A DNA stretch of 64,000 nucleotides from Hyphomicrobiales bacterium (GCA_021775415.1 JAJFHV010000010.1:1-64000), one strand, 5' to 3'. Counted from the first letter of the stretch, positions 25,723 to 35,459 are shown. The notes: generated from the letters alone by a model not told the origin. Numbers and translations: made by a program.

Positions 25723-26331
25723 TCAATTTATTGGAGGCAGTCCCCTCACCTCACCCTCCAAGATGATTGCAGGATCGTAGGCTTTACGGGCGAAGACCTT
25801 GCGCACAAGAGGTTCAAAATAATCGAGCGAATGCATTTTGTAATCAGGATCAAATGAGGTTTGGTCCCAACGCTCACAGAAATCAGCACAAGCCTGGAAA
25901 TATGGGTGACCGCGATGCTTTTCACGCTCATCTTTGTCCCAACCAACATGATGCGCATAATAATACATCTGGAAGACGCCGTGATTTTCCACAACCCACG
26001 ACACCTCGTCGCGCACAAAGGGGCGGATGATTTCGGCAGCAAACCGGTCGTGGTTTTGCGGGGCTAACCCATCTCCAATGTCATGCAGCAAAGCTGCAAA
26101 AATCCAGTCATCATCTGCGCCATCCTCTTCTGCACGGCTGGCGGACTGGAGAGCGTGTTCCAGGCGCGTAATCTTGTAGCCAGGAAAACTATCATCAGCC
26201 TGGCCATGCAATTCCTTCATGATGCGGTCAGCCGTCATGGCCAGATGCGGTTTTTCCAAGTCCTGAAGCATTGTGTAGTCTTCCTTGGTTCCGTCCTTCA
26301 TATGTACGAAAGAAACTGTTTGATCACCCAT
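25723..26331 (-). CDS. HD-domain diiron oxygenase-like protein (PhnZ/MIOX-related)
   Basis: This 202-residue HD-domain protein is best matched from memory by PhnZ, a mixed-valent diiron oxygenase related to myo-inositol oxygenase. All six metal-ligand positions appear: His59 (RLEHALQ), His83-Asp84 (LLHDIGD), His94, His117 and Asp156 (ERWDQ). The Tyr and Glu substrate-lid residues I recall from PhnZ are not conserved, so the substrate probably differs. The gene follows the PhyH dioxygenase gene after 36 bases, with AGGAGG seven bases before ATG 26331. Simple phosphohydrolase activity is the alternative reading. Confidence 0.65.
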   Translation of the reverse strand: MGDQTVSFVHMKDGTKEDYTMLQDLEKPHLAMTADRIMKELHGQADDSFPGYKITRLEHALQSASRAEEDGADDDWIFAALLHDIGDGLAPQNHDRFAAEIIRPFVRDEVSWVVENHGVFQMYYYAHHVGWDKDEREKHRGHPYFQACADFCERWDQTSFDPDYKMHSLDYFEPLVRKVFARKAYDPAIILEGEVRGLPPIN

Positions 26332-26367
26332 GGCTGATCCTCCTGTTGGAAGTTATACTTTTCATCA

Positions 26368-27276
26368 TCATATCGAGACGGGAGTTGAATGTGAATCCCC
26401 GCTCCCTGCATAAAATTGCGTGGCCTCTGTTTCCGCACCTGCTGTAAGGGCAATCGCCTGATCGGCAAGCACCTTTTCATACAAATCAAGCGAAGCTTCG
26501 GAAAACTCGCCGTCGGGGGCTGCCACATTTATCCAGTTTTGTTTTGCATCGTAGCCGCGCACCAAAATTGCGTAGTCGCGCTGTGCCACAAGTTGTTTTA
26601 CATCGGGAGTAACATAACGAATGACACAGCCAATCCGGCGATCATCAGAAGTATTGGAACCAGAAGCATGAAACATACGGCCATGGTGAATAGAAAACTC
26701 ACCCGGCTGCAGTTCGATATTCACTTCTTCTTCGGCTTTTACATCAACCGCCATCTCCTGCCCACGGGAGAGCAAATTATCTTCACCAAAGGTATCATTG
26801 TGTGGCTGTATTGCTTGTTTTTGGGAGCCTGCAACAAATTTCATGCAACCGGATTCGGTCGTCGCAGGTGAAAGCGCGATCCAGGCTGATGCCAGATGTT
26901 CCGTATCACCATCAGTCTCATCACCAAGACCCCAATAGGTCAGATCCTGGTGCCAGGAAACAATTTTGCTGGTGTGAGCTTCCTTGATGAACAATTCCAC
27001 ACTCCAGACCAGAACATTCGGTCCGAGAATGCTCGATATGGAATCCAAGACCGCTGGTGTTTTGGCAAGCTCCATAGCGAAAGGCAGAACCAGATGCGCA
27101 TTAACCCGAAAGTACTGGTTGAGATCACTTCTTGGGCCGGATTTGACGTACTTTTCCTCCAGCGCCTCGATTTTGGCACGATAGCTGGATGCGACATCGC
27201 TATCCATGGCCTTTAACGGAAAAAGAAATCCATCGTCGAGATACTGATCGACTTGCCTTTGTGTCAGTCCACCCAT
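26368..27276 (-). CDS. PhyH-family Fe(II)/2-oxoglutarate dioxygenase
   Basis: A 302-residue phytanoyl-CoA dioxygenase superfamily enzyme with the iron facial triad His109-x-Asp111 (SWHQD) and His203 (MFHASGSN). An Arg at 213/214 can bind the 2-oxoglutarate carboxylate. Such enzymes hydroxylate aliphatic carbon. With the HD protein downstream it recalls PhnY, which alpha-hydroxylates 2-aminoethylphosphonate before PhnZ cleaves it. ATG 27276 is preferred over ATG 27282 because GGAG lies seven bases upstream. It is divergent from the ureohydrolase gene. Confidence 0.8.
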   Translation of the reverse strand: MGGLTQRQVDQYLDDGFLFPLKAMDSDVASSYRAKIEALEEKYVKSGPRSDLNQYFRVNAHLVLPFAMELAKTPAVLDSISSILGPNVLVWSVELFIKEAHTSKIVSWHQDLTYWGLGDETDGDTEHLASAWIALSPATTESGCMKFVAGSQKQAIQPHNDTFGEDNLLSRGQEMAVDVKAEEEVNIELQPGEFSIHHGRMFHASGSNTSDDRRIGCVIRYVTPDVKQLVAQRDYAILVRGYDAKQNWINVAAPDGEFSEASLDLYEKVLADQAIALTAGAETEATQFYAGSGDSHSTPVSI

Positions 27277-27364
27277 CTCCATTCTCCATAAAATGAGTGT
27301 ATTTCGTTTCAGTCAACTTGATACTGAAAGATTGGAAAGGCAATATGAAGTTTACGACATAAGC

Positions 27365-28354
27365 ATGTCGGAATTTTACTCTCAAATATGGAATGCGACC
27401 TTGAAAGACAAACACCATACAGACCAGGCGATAACCGCAAAATCCTTGTTGGGTGTAAAACACGAGCCCACATTTTCAGGCGTTTTATCGTTTATGCGCC
27501 GCAAATACACCAAAGATGTTGCCGACGCCGATCTGGTCGTGTGGGGTATTCCGCTGGACACATCTGTCACCAACCGGCCAGGTGCCAGATTTGGACCGAA
27601 TGCGATCAGGGCTGCTTCAGCAATATTCGATTTAGACCCGCAGTATCCATTTCAAATGGATTTGTTCGAGCATCTTGCCGTGGCAGACTATGGTGACTGC
27701 TTTATTCACAATTCACGGGTTTGGGAAAACCCTGAAAGGATCGAACAGGAAGCAGCAGCCATTATTGCAGCCGGATCCTACCTTCTGTCACTGGGTGGGG
27801 ACCATTATGTTACCTGGCCTCTTTTAAAAGCCCATGCAGAACGTCACGGTCCTCTGGCACTTATCCAGTTCGACGCCCATCAGGACACCTGGGATGACGA
27901 TGGCGAGCAAATCGACCATGGTACGTTTGTGACGCGGGCGGTTCGTGAAGGGATAATTGACCCCGATCATTCCATCCAGGTGGGTATCAGAACCCACGCG
28001 CCGGAAGATTACGATATCAAGATTATGTATGGCGACGAAGTGGAGGAGTTAAGCGCAGAGGAGATTGTGAACCAGATAAAGGCTCGGGTCGGTGCGATGC
28101 CGGTTTATGTCACGTTTGACATTGATTGCCTTGATCCAGCTTACGCACCAGGAACCGGAACACCGGCCTCGGGTGGACCATCAACCGCGAAAATGCTTTC
28201 GGTGCTGCGTCAATTGGGTAGCCTCAATATAGTTGGCTCGGATGTGGTGGAAGTAGCGCCCGCCTATGACCATGCGCAGATTACCGCTATTGCCGGGGCA
28301 ACGGTTGCCATGTATATGGTCGGCCTTCAGGCTGAACGAAAGTCCAGAAGCTAA
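27365..28354 (+). CDS. speB: ureohydrolase of the agmatinase family
   Basis: A binuclear-manganese hydrolase (about 329 residues) of the agmatinase/guanidinobutyrase/guanidinase group, which releases urea from guanidino compounds. Mn-ligand motifs are complete: GGDHYVTWP, QFDAHQDTWDD and FDIDCLDPAYAPGTG. The frame is open back to 27293, but ATG 27365 leaves about 90 bases for the divergent promoter; the exact start is unsure. The exact substrate is not decided by sequence. Its placement beside the two oxygenases may be functional or may simply reflect its neighbour argC. Confidence 0.82.
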   Translation: MSEFYSQIWNATLKDKHHTDQAITAKSLLGVKHEPTFSGVLSFMRRKYTKDVADADLVVWGIPLDTSVTNRPGARFGPNAIRAASAIFDLDPQYPFQMDLFEHLAVADYGDCFIHNSRVWENPERIEQEAAAIIAAGSYLLSLGGDHYVTWPLLKAHAERHGPLALIQFDAHQDTWDDDGEQIDHGTFVTRAVREGIIDPDHSIQVGIRTHAPEDYDIKIMYGDEVEELSAEEIVNQIKARVGAMPVYVTFDIDCLDPAYAPGTGTPASGGPSTAKMLSVLRQLGSLNIVGSDVVEVAPAYDHAQITAIAGATVAMYMVGLQAERKSRS

Positions 28355-28440
28355 CGGATCACTAAGTTGTCAGGCAAAATCAAATTGCGAACCTGATTCC
28401 GGAAACCCTTGCAACCATTTGTAATTAAAAGATTATTGAA

Positions 28441-29385
28441 ATGAAACCAGGCGTCTTCATTGATGGTGAACACGGCACGACAGGTCTCCAGATCAGGGAT
28501 CGGCTGGCGGGCCGCGATGATGTCGAAATTTTGTCGTTGCCACATGATCAACGCCGGGATGCGACGCTGCGCGAGCAAATGCTTGGCCAGTGTGACATTG
28601 CAATCCTGTGCCTGCCGGATGATGCAGCGCGGGAAGCGGTTTCGATTATAGATTCTACCCGGAATTCCAATACCCGGATCATTGATACCTCAACGGCCCA
28701 CCGGACGCAGGAGAATTGGGTGTTCGGTTTTGCCGAAATGGCACGAGGCCAGGCAGATCGCATCGCGAATGCGACCAGGGTCAGTAACCCGGGCTGCTAC
28801 TCAACTGGCTCAATAGCCCTTCTTAAACCATTGATAGATGCTGGCGTTATGAAGTCGGACTTCCCGGTCACAATCAATGCAGTCTCGGGTTATACCGGTG
28901 GTGGCAAACAGTTGATTGCACAGATGGAAGATGCGTCACACCAGGATCACATCAAAACCTCCTACCATCTTTATGCATTGGGTCTTGAGCACAAACATGT
29001 GCCGGAAATCATGACGCATAGCGGATTGACGAGACGACCGGTGTTTACGCCCTCGGTCGGACGGTTTGCGCAAGGCATGCTGGTGTCCATTCCACTCCAT
29101 CTGGATGAATTGAACGGTAGCGCTTCTATCGGCAGTGTTCACAGTGTTTTGAAAGATCACTACGCGGATCAAGACATAGTAGAAGTCGTAACGTTGGAAG
29201 CAGCTTCTAAATCTGCCAAAATTTGCCCGGAAGATTTGGCGGATACCGACATCATGAAGCTCTACGTGTTAGGCAGCGAAGGTACAGGCCATGTTAATCT
29301 TGTGGCGCAGCTCGATAATCTGGGCAAAGGCGCTTCGGGTGCGGCTGTGCAAAATCTGAACCTAATGCTCGGTAGCGCCAATTAA
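28441..29385 (+). CDS. argC: N-acetyl-gamma-glutamyl-phosphate reductase
   Basis: ArgC catalyses the third step of arginine biosynthesis, the NADPH-dependent reduction of N-acetylglutamyl phosphate. The 314-residue product is the shorter type-2 form. It has FIDGEHGTTG in the nucleotide-binding domain, catalytic Cys119 in SNPGCYSTG, and the GLEHKHVPEI region. The last 24 bases overlap the end of the convergent ctaA gene. Confidence 0.93.
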   Translation: MKPGVFIDGEHGTTGLQIRDRLAGRDDVEILSLPHDQRRDATLREQMLGQCDIAILCLPDDAAREAVSIIDSTRNSNTRIIDTSTAHRTQENWVFGFAEMARGQADRIANATRVSNPGCYSTGSIALLKPLIDAGVMKSDFPVTINAVSGYTGGGKQLIAQMEDASHQDHIKTSYHLYALGLEHKHVPEIMTHSGLTRRPVFTPSVGRFAQGMLVSIPLHLDELNGSASIGSVHSVLKDHYADQDIVEVVTLEAASKSAKICPEDLADTDIMKLYVLGSEGTGHVNLVAQLDNLGKGASGAAVQNLNLMLGSAN

Positions 29386-30459
29386 TCCGGTTTCATTCGG
29401 ATAAGGTCCTCGTAGTGCCCGCCAGTGGGCAACCGCGAAACCCAATACGACGATAGCAGCCGCCTGGTGCACCAGCGCCCAGCCAAAGGGGACCTGAAGC
29501 ACCAGGGTGACAATACCGAGCCCCACCTGCATCAACACCAAAAACACCATAACGATGGAGCGACGAACATGAGTGCTGTCGGTGTTTGAACCGATCGTCA
29601 GGATCATTTGCATGATCACCAGAAGAAGTATTGAGTAGCCGCCCAGCCGGTGAACAAATTGCACTGCTTTGGGGTTTTCAAACAGATTGAGCCATACCGG
29701 TTCCAAGGTGCCGAGACCTTGCGGAATTACCGCACCATCCATCAAAGGCCAATCATTATAGGAAAGCCCGGCGTCAAGACCTGCGACCAGCGCGCCCAAG
29801 AACAATTGAATCAGCATTGCCACAGTGACCATTAGCGCAAACTTTTGAAGCACCGGACTGGCGGCGGGTTCGCTGTGTGGCGCAAGCCCTCGCGCGATCC
29901 ACAATCCCCATGCAAATATTACTGCAGCAAGCGTCAGGTGAACAGCCAACCGATATTGTGAGACATCCACCCGATTCGTCAGGCCAGACTTTACCATCCA
30001 CCAGCCAATCACCCCCTGCAATCCTCCCAGCAAGAACAGAAAAACAAGGCGCGGTTTGATTTTTCGTTCGAGTTTTCCAGTTGCCCAAAACCAGACCAGC
30101 GGAATAATAACAAACAGGCCGATAAAACGTCCAAGAAACCGATGCCCCCATTCCCACCAATAAATGAACTTGAATTCGTTCAAACTCATATCGTGATTGA
30201 TCTGCCGGTACTCTGGTATCTGCTGGTATTTATCGAATGCTTCCAGCCAATCCCAATCATTTAGAGGTGGTATGAACCCAAGGATAGGCTTCCATTCGGT
30301 AATCGAAAGGCCGGAATCGGTTAGCCGCGTAATACCGCCAACTACAACCATCGCGAAGACGAGCAGGCAGACGCAGTAAAGCCAACGGCGAACCAGTAAG
30401 CGGTTGTGGATTTGCTGCTGCATCACTGTTTGAAACCGTAAGTCTGGTTCACTCAACAT
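29362..30459 (-). CDS. ctaA: heme A synthase (CtaA/COX15 type)
   Basis: This integral membrane enzyme oxidises the C8 methyl of heme O to make heme A for aa3-type cytochrome oxidase. The product has about eight membrane helices and the family motifs GGITRLTDSGLSITEWKP, EWGHRFLGR, RLAVHLTLA and the second-half histidines in FVHRLGGY and VHQAAA. ATG 30459 (365 residues) follows a GGGGTG run; the frame is open to 30561. Its end overlaps argC by 24 bases. Confidence 0.93.
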   Translation of the reverse strand: MLSEPDLRFQTVMQQQIHNRLLVRRWLYCVCLLVFAMVVVGGITRLTDSGLSITEWKPILGFIPPLNDWDWLEAFDKYQQIPEYRQINHDMSLNEFKFIYWWEWGHRFLGRFIGLFVIIPLVWFWATGKLERKIKPRLVFLFLLGGLQGVIGWWMVKSGLTNRVDVSQYRLAVHLTLAAVIFAWGLWIARGLAPHSEPAASPVLQKFALMVTVAMLIQLFLGALVAGLDAGLSYNDWPLMDGAVIPQGLGTLEPVWLNLFENPKAVQFVHRLGGYSILLLVIMQMILTIGSNTDSTHVRRSIVMVFLVLMQVGLGIVTLVLQVPFGWALVHQAAAIVVLGFAVAHWRALRGPYPNETGLIGATEH

Positions 30460-30613
30460 CACCCCGTTGTTTATGCCTGTGCAATGGCTGATGTGAACTA
30501 ACCAGATCGAAACATCAAGAGACAGTGACAAGGCGTCGCGTGATGCATCCCGCCCTATCATATTGAAGCAGATGATCTAAAACGCGTGTGCAACAACACC
30601 GGCAGGAATTCCA

Positions 30614-30832
30614 ATGTCTCAAACATTCCGAAAAATAGCAGGCACTGTTCTTATCATTGTGCTTGTCGGGATTTATGCTCTGGTTGCAACTACCATTGCA
30701 TCCGCAAAACTTGCGGATGCGGGCGGCTTTGTTCATCTGGTATATTTTTTGTTGACCGGACTTTTGTGGATTGTGCCAGCGATGTTCATAATCAAATGGA
30801 TGATGAAGCCGAACAAACCACCTAAAACCTAG
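30614..30832 (+). CDS. DUF2842 small membrane protein
   Basis: A 72-residue protein with two membrane helices (about residues 8-30 and 42-62) and a short basic C-terminal tail, matching the alphaproteobacterial DUF2842 family of unknown function. AGGA is six bases before ATG 30614. Its stop overlaps the stop of the convergent deacetylase gene by four bases. Confidence 0.8.
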   Translation: MSQTFRKIAGTVLIIVLVGIYALVATTIASAKLADAGGFVHLVYFLLTGLLWIVPAMFIIKWMMKPNKPPKT

Positions 30833-31878
30833 GCGACATCCAGCTTGGCACCAAAATTGCGCAGGCGTCCCGGAATTCCAGAAAGCAGCGTGTTGATGTA
30901 ATGCATTGATTGGTGATGGCCATTTATTGACACACGCGGCAAGGCCATCATGTGTTTGTCATGCTCACGATACAGCATGCCGTGGCGGGTGGTGACCGCA
31001 GTTTGGAAATCACACTGGCCGGCCAAATTGAATTCCCGTGTCGAGGCAGCGCTGGGGAAGCCATAGGGATAGGCAAAATGAGCCGGAGTAATGCCGGTTT
31101 CGGACTTCAGGATTTCTGCACTTTGACGCATCTCAAAGACCGCCTTTTCATCATCCAGCTTTGATAAGGCATAGTGATTGATTGTGTGAGCCCCCAAGGT
31201 GCAGAGGGGATCGCGTGAAAGTTCATTTACGTGCCGCCATGTCATAATTTGTGAAGCAACATGGCCTTTCGGATCAACGCCATAATAGGTGGCCAAATCG
31301 GAAACAATCCGACGCTGTGCTTCTTCGTCGACTTGATGGAGGAGGTATTGAATCAGTTCGTAAAATGCAGTTCGCTTTTTACTGATTGACGAGAGATCAA
31401 ATTCGGCGATCCCGCTCTGCAGATCCACAAAAATATTGTCCCGATCAGCAATCACCCGCTCCAGGTCTTCCCACCAAAGCGTCGCCTGGCCTTCGATCAA
31501 TCCAGGTGAAACATAAAGTGCATACGGGACTTGATGCTTGCGAAAAACCGGGACAGCATTTTCCAGATTATCCAGATAACCGTCATCCAGCGTAAACGAC
31601 AAGAATGGCTGCGCATCCGTATACTCATCAGGATTTTTCAATCGTTCCGCAACTTCATCCATTGAAACAAACAGAAATCCCCGACGTTTAAGTTGGCTAA
31701 TCATAACATCGAGAAATTCGGGAGAAGCGGAAAGATGGCGATTGGGTGAAAACGGTTTTTCAACCGGATTACAAACATGATGCAGCATAAAAATTGCGCC
31801 CATGCCGCGGGTGAGCGGTGCAAGTGCTGCCTGGGCACCGGAATAATACAATGAATTCAATATTACTTTGCGGATCAT
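30829..31878 (-). CDS. NodB-type polysaccharide deacetylase
   Basis: This carbohydrate esterase family 4 protein removes N- or O-acetyl groups from glycans. The catalytic SFTLDDGY motif carries the paired aspartates, and GAHTINHYAL carries the two metal-binding histidines. AHFAYPYGFP and a late HxxH region complete the fold. ATG 31878 begins the usual N-terminal amphipathic helix; ATG 31932 is an alternative and neither has a strong ribosome-binding site. It is the first gene of the exopolysaccharide locus, divergent from the GNAT gene. Confidence 0.85.
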   Translation of the reverse strand: MIRKVILNSLYYSGAQAALAPLTRGMGAIFMLHHVCNPVEKPFSPNRHLSASPEFLDVMISQLKRRGFLFVSMDEVAERLKNPDEYTDAQPFLSFTLDDGYLDNLENAVPVFRKHQVPYALYVSPGLIEGQATLWWEDLERVIADRDNIFVDLQSGIAEFDLSSISKKRTAFYELIQYLLHQVDEEAQRRIVSDLATYYGVDPKGHVASQIMTWRHVNELSRDPLCTLGAHTINHYALSKLDDEKAVFEMRQSAEILKSETGITPAHFAYPYGFPSAASTREFNLAGQCDFQTAVTTRHGMLYREHDKHMMALPRVSINGHHQSMHYINTLLSGIPGRLRNFGAKLDVA

Positions 31879-31989
31879 TTGCGCTGCTACACCACTGGAG
31901 TTCGAAAACCTGACATTTTGTCTAGCACACATAATCTTTAGATTTTCTTGCTAGGTTTGACGTCAGTTAACGTAACAAGGAATTCTATC

Positions 31990-33219
31990 TTGCTGGAAAC
32001 GTCGCCCTCATTAAGGCAGTCCGAGAATTTTGGCATTTGTGAGCCAAATGCCGCCCAACATTCCACAACGGTTCAGTCCAAGGATTTCCATAACAATATG
32101 GTTGTGGAGATTTTGAATGACATCAGCAGTTTGGAGGCCGAATGGCTGGCATTGGAAACTCAGGGAACGACCGCAGTTTACCAATCATTCAGCTGGGTTA
32201 AAACGGTTCTCGCAACCATTGATAAAGACCAGAAACAGGTAATTGTTACCGCAAGAACATCCGGCAAACTCCAGATGATCCTGCCAATGATCATGGAAGG
32301 AGGAGTAATCAAGTCCTTGCGGTGGGCAGGCGGGAGCCATGCAAACATTGGCGGTGGACTATTTTCAGAGGAATTTTTAGCAAGCGCCGACCGACAAACA
32401 GTCAAAAAAATTATTGATCATCTCCGCAAAGACGTCCCAGGAACCGTATTGTTACGCCTCGGCAATCAAATGCATGATCTTGGCGGTTTCAAAAATCCCC
32501 TATCCCTTTTTGATCATCAAAAATCAGTCAACGCGATGTTCGTAATGGACCTGTCAAACGGGTTTGACGCGATGCTTGAAGCGGGCAATGCAAAGCGCAA
32601 ACGTCGCAGTTTTCGAAAACAGGTACGCATTGCCGAAGACGAAGGTGGCTTTGAGTTGGTTGAGGTCAACACTGAACCAGACGCAATAGCAGCGATCGCC
32701 GAATTTCGTGCGTTTAAAGAGACGAGATTTCGCCAGATGGGCATTGAGGATGTATTTGCAAATGACAAGGCAAAGGCATTCTTGGAACAACTCGCAACGC
32801 ATAAAGGGACGGCAAGTTTTCATCCTTTCAAGATTTATCTTCTCAAGATTGGTGGAAAGACCCGTGCAATGTACGCAGGCGGTCTCGCAGGCAGTTATTT
32901 TCAAGCTGCGGTAAATGCAATTTCAATTGATGAACTCACGCACATCAGTCCAGGAGAAATGCTGCTGTATTTGATGGTAGAAAAACTTGCGTCGGACGGC
33001 ATCACCAAACTTGATTTGGGAGTCGGGCACGAACGATATAAGCGATCCTGGTGTCAGCATGAGTTGGAGCTGTTCGATACGGTTGTGCCGCTTTCACCAC
33101 TGGCCATCCCCGCTGTATGGGCCGCCAAACTAAAGGTCGGCATCAAAGGTTATGTGCGAGGCAACCCGATGCTCTGGCAACTGATCAAGAAAGCACGGCG
33201 CCTCAAGGCAAACGCCTGA
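31990..33219 (+). CDS. GNAT-family (Acetyltransf_6/CelD-like) protein
   Basis: The product (about 409 residues) matches the BcsL/CelD-like GNAT group found in exopolysaccharide loci, with KRKRRSFRKQVRIAED and GVGHERYKRSW as recognisable stretches of the C-terminal acetyltransferase-like domain. Such proteins are thought to modify surface glycans. The start is probably TTG 31990, which has AAGGA about eight bases upstream; the first ATG (32098) has none. It sits between the deacetylase and Wzc-like genes. Confidence 0.75.
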   Translation: MLETSPSLRQSENFGICEPNAAQHSTTVQSKDFHNNMVVEILNDISSLEAEWLALETQGTTAVYQSFSWVKTVLATIDKDQKQVIVTARTSGKLQMILPMIMEGGVIKSLRWAGGSHANIGGGLFSEEFLASADRQTVKKIIDHLRKDVPGTVLLRLGNQMHDLGGFKNPLSLFDHQKSVNAMFVMDLSNGFDAMLEAGNAKRKRRSFRKQVRIAEDEGGFELVEVNTEPDAIAAIAEFRAFKETRFRQMGIEDVFANDKAKAFLEQLATHKGTASFHPFKIYLLKIGGKTRAMYAGGLAGSYFQAAVNAISIDELTHISPGEMLLYLMVEKLASDGITKLDLGVGHERYKRSWCQHELELFDTVVPLSPLAIPAVWAAKLKVGIKGYVRGNPMLWQLIKKARRLKANA

Positions 33220-33233
33220 AAGGTTTCTTGAAA

Positions 33234-35459
33234 TCACGCAGCGGCCAGTGCTTCTCTTTCTGAATCCACACTGTCTGGAACGATTTGGACCACATCGCCA
33301 TATCCGCTGGATTGCAGCTCGGATTCGAGGCGTTCGCAATCAAACCGGTCTGCGCCAATGCCGCTCACGACAACAATGCTGGATGTATCACCAATAACCT
33401 GTATGCCGTCAGCGTCTGCGTCGCCGCAATCGGCCACAATGAATTCATATGACTGGGCAATTGCGTCAATAACTTGAGAAAGACCAACTATGTCCAGCTT
33501 TCCGTGACCAGGCATCATGGTACCAGCGGGCACCACATGGGCAGGCGAACATCGGTCCCGGAATACAATGCTCTCAAAGGCCACCGATCCTGCCATCAGA
33601 TTAAACAATCCAGGCAAATCTTTGCTGCCGAGCATTTCCAATGAGGTAACGCCTCCTCCACTCAAATCTATTACGGCTGTTTTCTTTCCAGCCTTTGCCA
33701 GCGCACGGGCGAGCATCCAGGCTGTGCGAGAACCAACATCGCCTGCTGGCGAAGTCGTAATAATCCGTCCGCTCCCCATTTCCGCAATGACGCTTGCCGC
33801 ATGTCGCACAACAAGCACATTTTGATCTTGTTCCTCATTCACGCCATTGGCTGGGTCCATTTCATATGGGGTGGACGCAAGCGATGGCGACCGCTCAATT
33901 TCCGGAAGATCCAGATCCTCCCAATCATCATCTTCCAGATCATCCTGATCCGATTCAAACACCATTTCCTCCAGTACAGGCTTGGTGCTTTCCGGCGCTA
34001 CCGACACCGGCTGAATAATGACAGGTTCCGGTAGGTACTCATCTGACGCGTGACGCGCGGGAGCGACTGCTCCTCCAACCAGCAATGTGGATGCAAGAAC
34101 TCCGATAATCGTCAATATGAATGCAGCCACTGCTCCGGCAATGCTAAAGGGCAGTACTTTCGGAAAGTAAGCCTCGACGGGTAAGGTAGCTCGCGAAATT
34201 ATTCGGGCATCAACCGGGAAAAATCCTTCAGATTGACGGCCGGCAGCTTCACGGAACCGACGTAAATAGGTCTGCAACAATTCACGTTCTGCTGTTGCTT
34301 CACGCTCGAGTGCGCGCAATTCAACCTCAGCTTCACCGACACGGGCGGCTTCGGACTTGAGCCGATTGACCTCCTTCATGAGGTCAGCCTCTGTTTTACG
34401 CGTCAGGCCAACATTGTTTTCAAGGCTGATTAGAATATTCTTTGCGGCGGAGCGAATCTGGTTTTCAAAGTCCGACACCTGGGAATTAAGCGATTTCAGT
34501 CTGGGGTGGCCAGGTAAAAGCGAGGTTGAAAGGTCAGATATCTGTGCCTGAAGCGCCACCTGACGCTCTCGTAAACGTTGTACCAGTGGTGACGCCAGGA
34601 CTTCTGGAATTACATCGATCGAAGACCCGCTCTCAAGTGCAGCCCGGATGGATGCGACTTTGGATTCTGCGGAAGAACGTTCCGCCCGCAAGCGGGACAA
34701 TTCAGTTGATACCTCGGAAAGTTGCTGGGTTGCCAACAACGCATTGTTTTCCCCGACAAGGATGTCTGAATTTGCCCGGAACTCGGCCACCTTGGCTTCT
34801 GCATCACGAAGCCGAACCCGCATTCCCTCAATTTCAGGCCCTAACCAGTCTGTAGCATCCGATGTGGACGCCTGCTGGGTCGTTTTTTGAAGAGCAATGA
34901 AAGCCTCGGCAATTGCATTTGGCACTTGCTGCGCGAGTTTGGGATCGTTTGACCAGAACTCGATTACTATGACGCGGGATTTTTTGACCGCAAAAACATT
35001 CAGCTTTTTGCGAAATGCACGCAAGGCTATTTCTTCTGCGGTTGCGCCATAACGATTGCCCCTCAAGCCAGTAAGGGTAAGCAAGTCATTCAACATCGAG
35101 GGCATTCCAGACTTGCCGAACTCACTGCGCTCGACAAGCTTCAACCGATCAATTACCTGAAGCGCCAGCTCATCTGAATCAATTATTTCGACCTGGCTAC
35201 CAACTGCCTGTTCGTCAAACCGGACCTCACGCCGTTGACCTGTGTCCTCGGTGGTTCGGGTAAAACCGGATTCATGATTTTCAATCAGAACGCGTGCTGA
35301 AGATTCGTAGCGCGGAGAAATCAGCGACAAGATCACAATCAGACCGATACCGGTCAGTATTGTGACCAATATCAACAGTTTGCGTCTTTTCCAGATCTGG
35401 GAAAAGAGACCCGCAACGTCAATATCATCGTCGCGGGTAAGAACTTGAGGCCCGGACAT
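33234..35459 (-). CDS. Wzc/ExoP-like polysaccharide co-polymerase with degenerate kinase domain
   Basis: This 741-residue inner-membrane protein has a Wzz domain with a first membrane helix at about residues 28-48, a long periplasmic coiled coil (about 200-400), a second helix at about 450-475, an acidic linker and a C-terminal BY-kinase/ParA-like domain. In that domain the Walker A loop reads SPAGDVGSRT without the usual GKS/T lysine, the Walker A' region is VIDLSGG instead of an acidic pair, and no tyrosine cluster ends the protein. It probably controls glycan chain length or export without autophosphorylation. AAGGAG is eight bases before ATG 35459. Confidence 0.85.
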   Translation of the reverse strand: MSGPQVLTRDDDIDVAGLFSQIWKRRKLLILVTILTGIGLIVILSLISPRYESSARVLIENHESGFTRTTEDTGQRREVRFDEQAVGSQVEIIDSDELALQVIDRLKLVERSEFGKSGMPSMLNDLLTLTGLRGNRYGATAEEIALRAFRKKLNVFAVKKSRVIVIEFWSNDPKLAQQVPNAIAEAFIALQKTTQQASTSDATDWLGPEIEGMRVRLRDAEAKVAEFRANSDILVGENNALLATQQLSEVSTELSRLRAERSSAESKVASIRAALESGSSIDVIPEVLASPLVQRLRERQVALQAQISDLSTSLLPGHPRLKSLNSQVSDFENQIRSAAKNILISLENNVGLTRKTEADLMKEVNRLKSEAARVGEAEVELRALEREATAERELLQTYLRRFREAAGRQSEGFFPVDARIISRATLPVEAYFPKVLPFSIAGAVAAFILTIIGVLASTLLVGGAVAPARHASDEYLPEPVIIQPVSVAPESTKPVLEEMVFESDQDDLEDDDWEDLDLPEIERSPSLASTPYEMDPANGVNEEQDQNVLVVRHAASVIAEMGSGRIITTSPAGDVGSRTAWMLARALAKAGKKTAVIDLSGGGVTSLEMLGSKDLPGLFNLMAGSVAFESIVFRDRCSPAHVVPAGTMMPGHGKLDIVGLSQVIDAIAQSYEFIVADCGDADADGIQVIGDTSSIVVVSGIGADRFDCERLESELQSSGYGDVVQIVPDSVDSEREALAAA

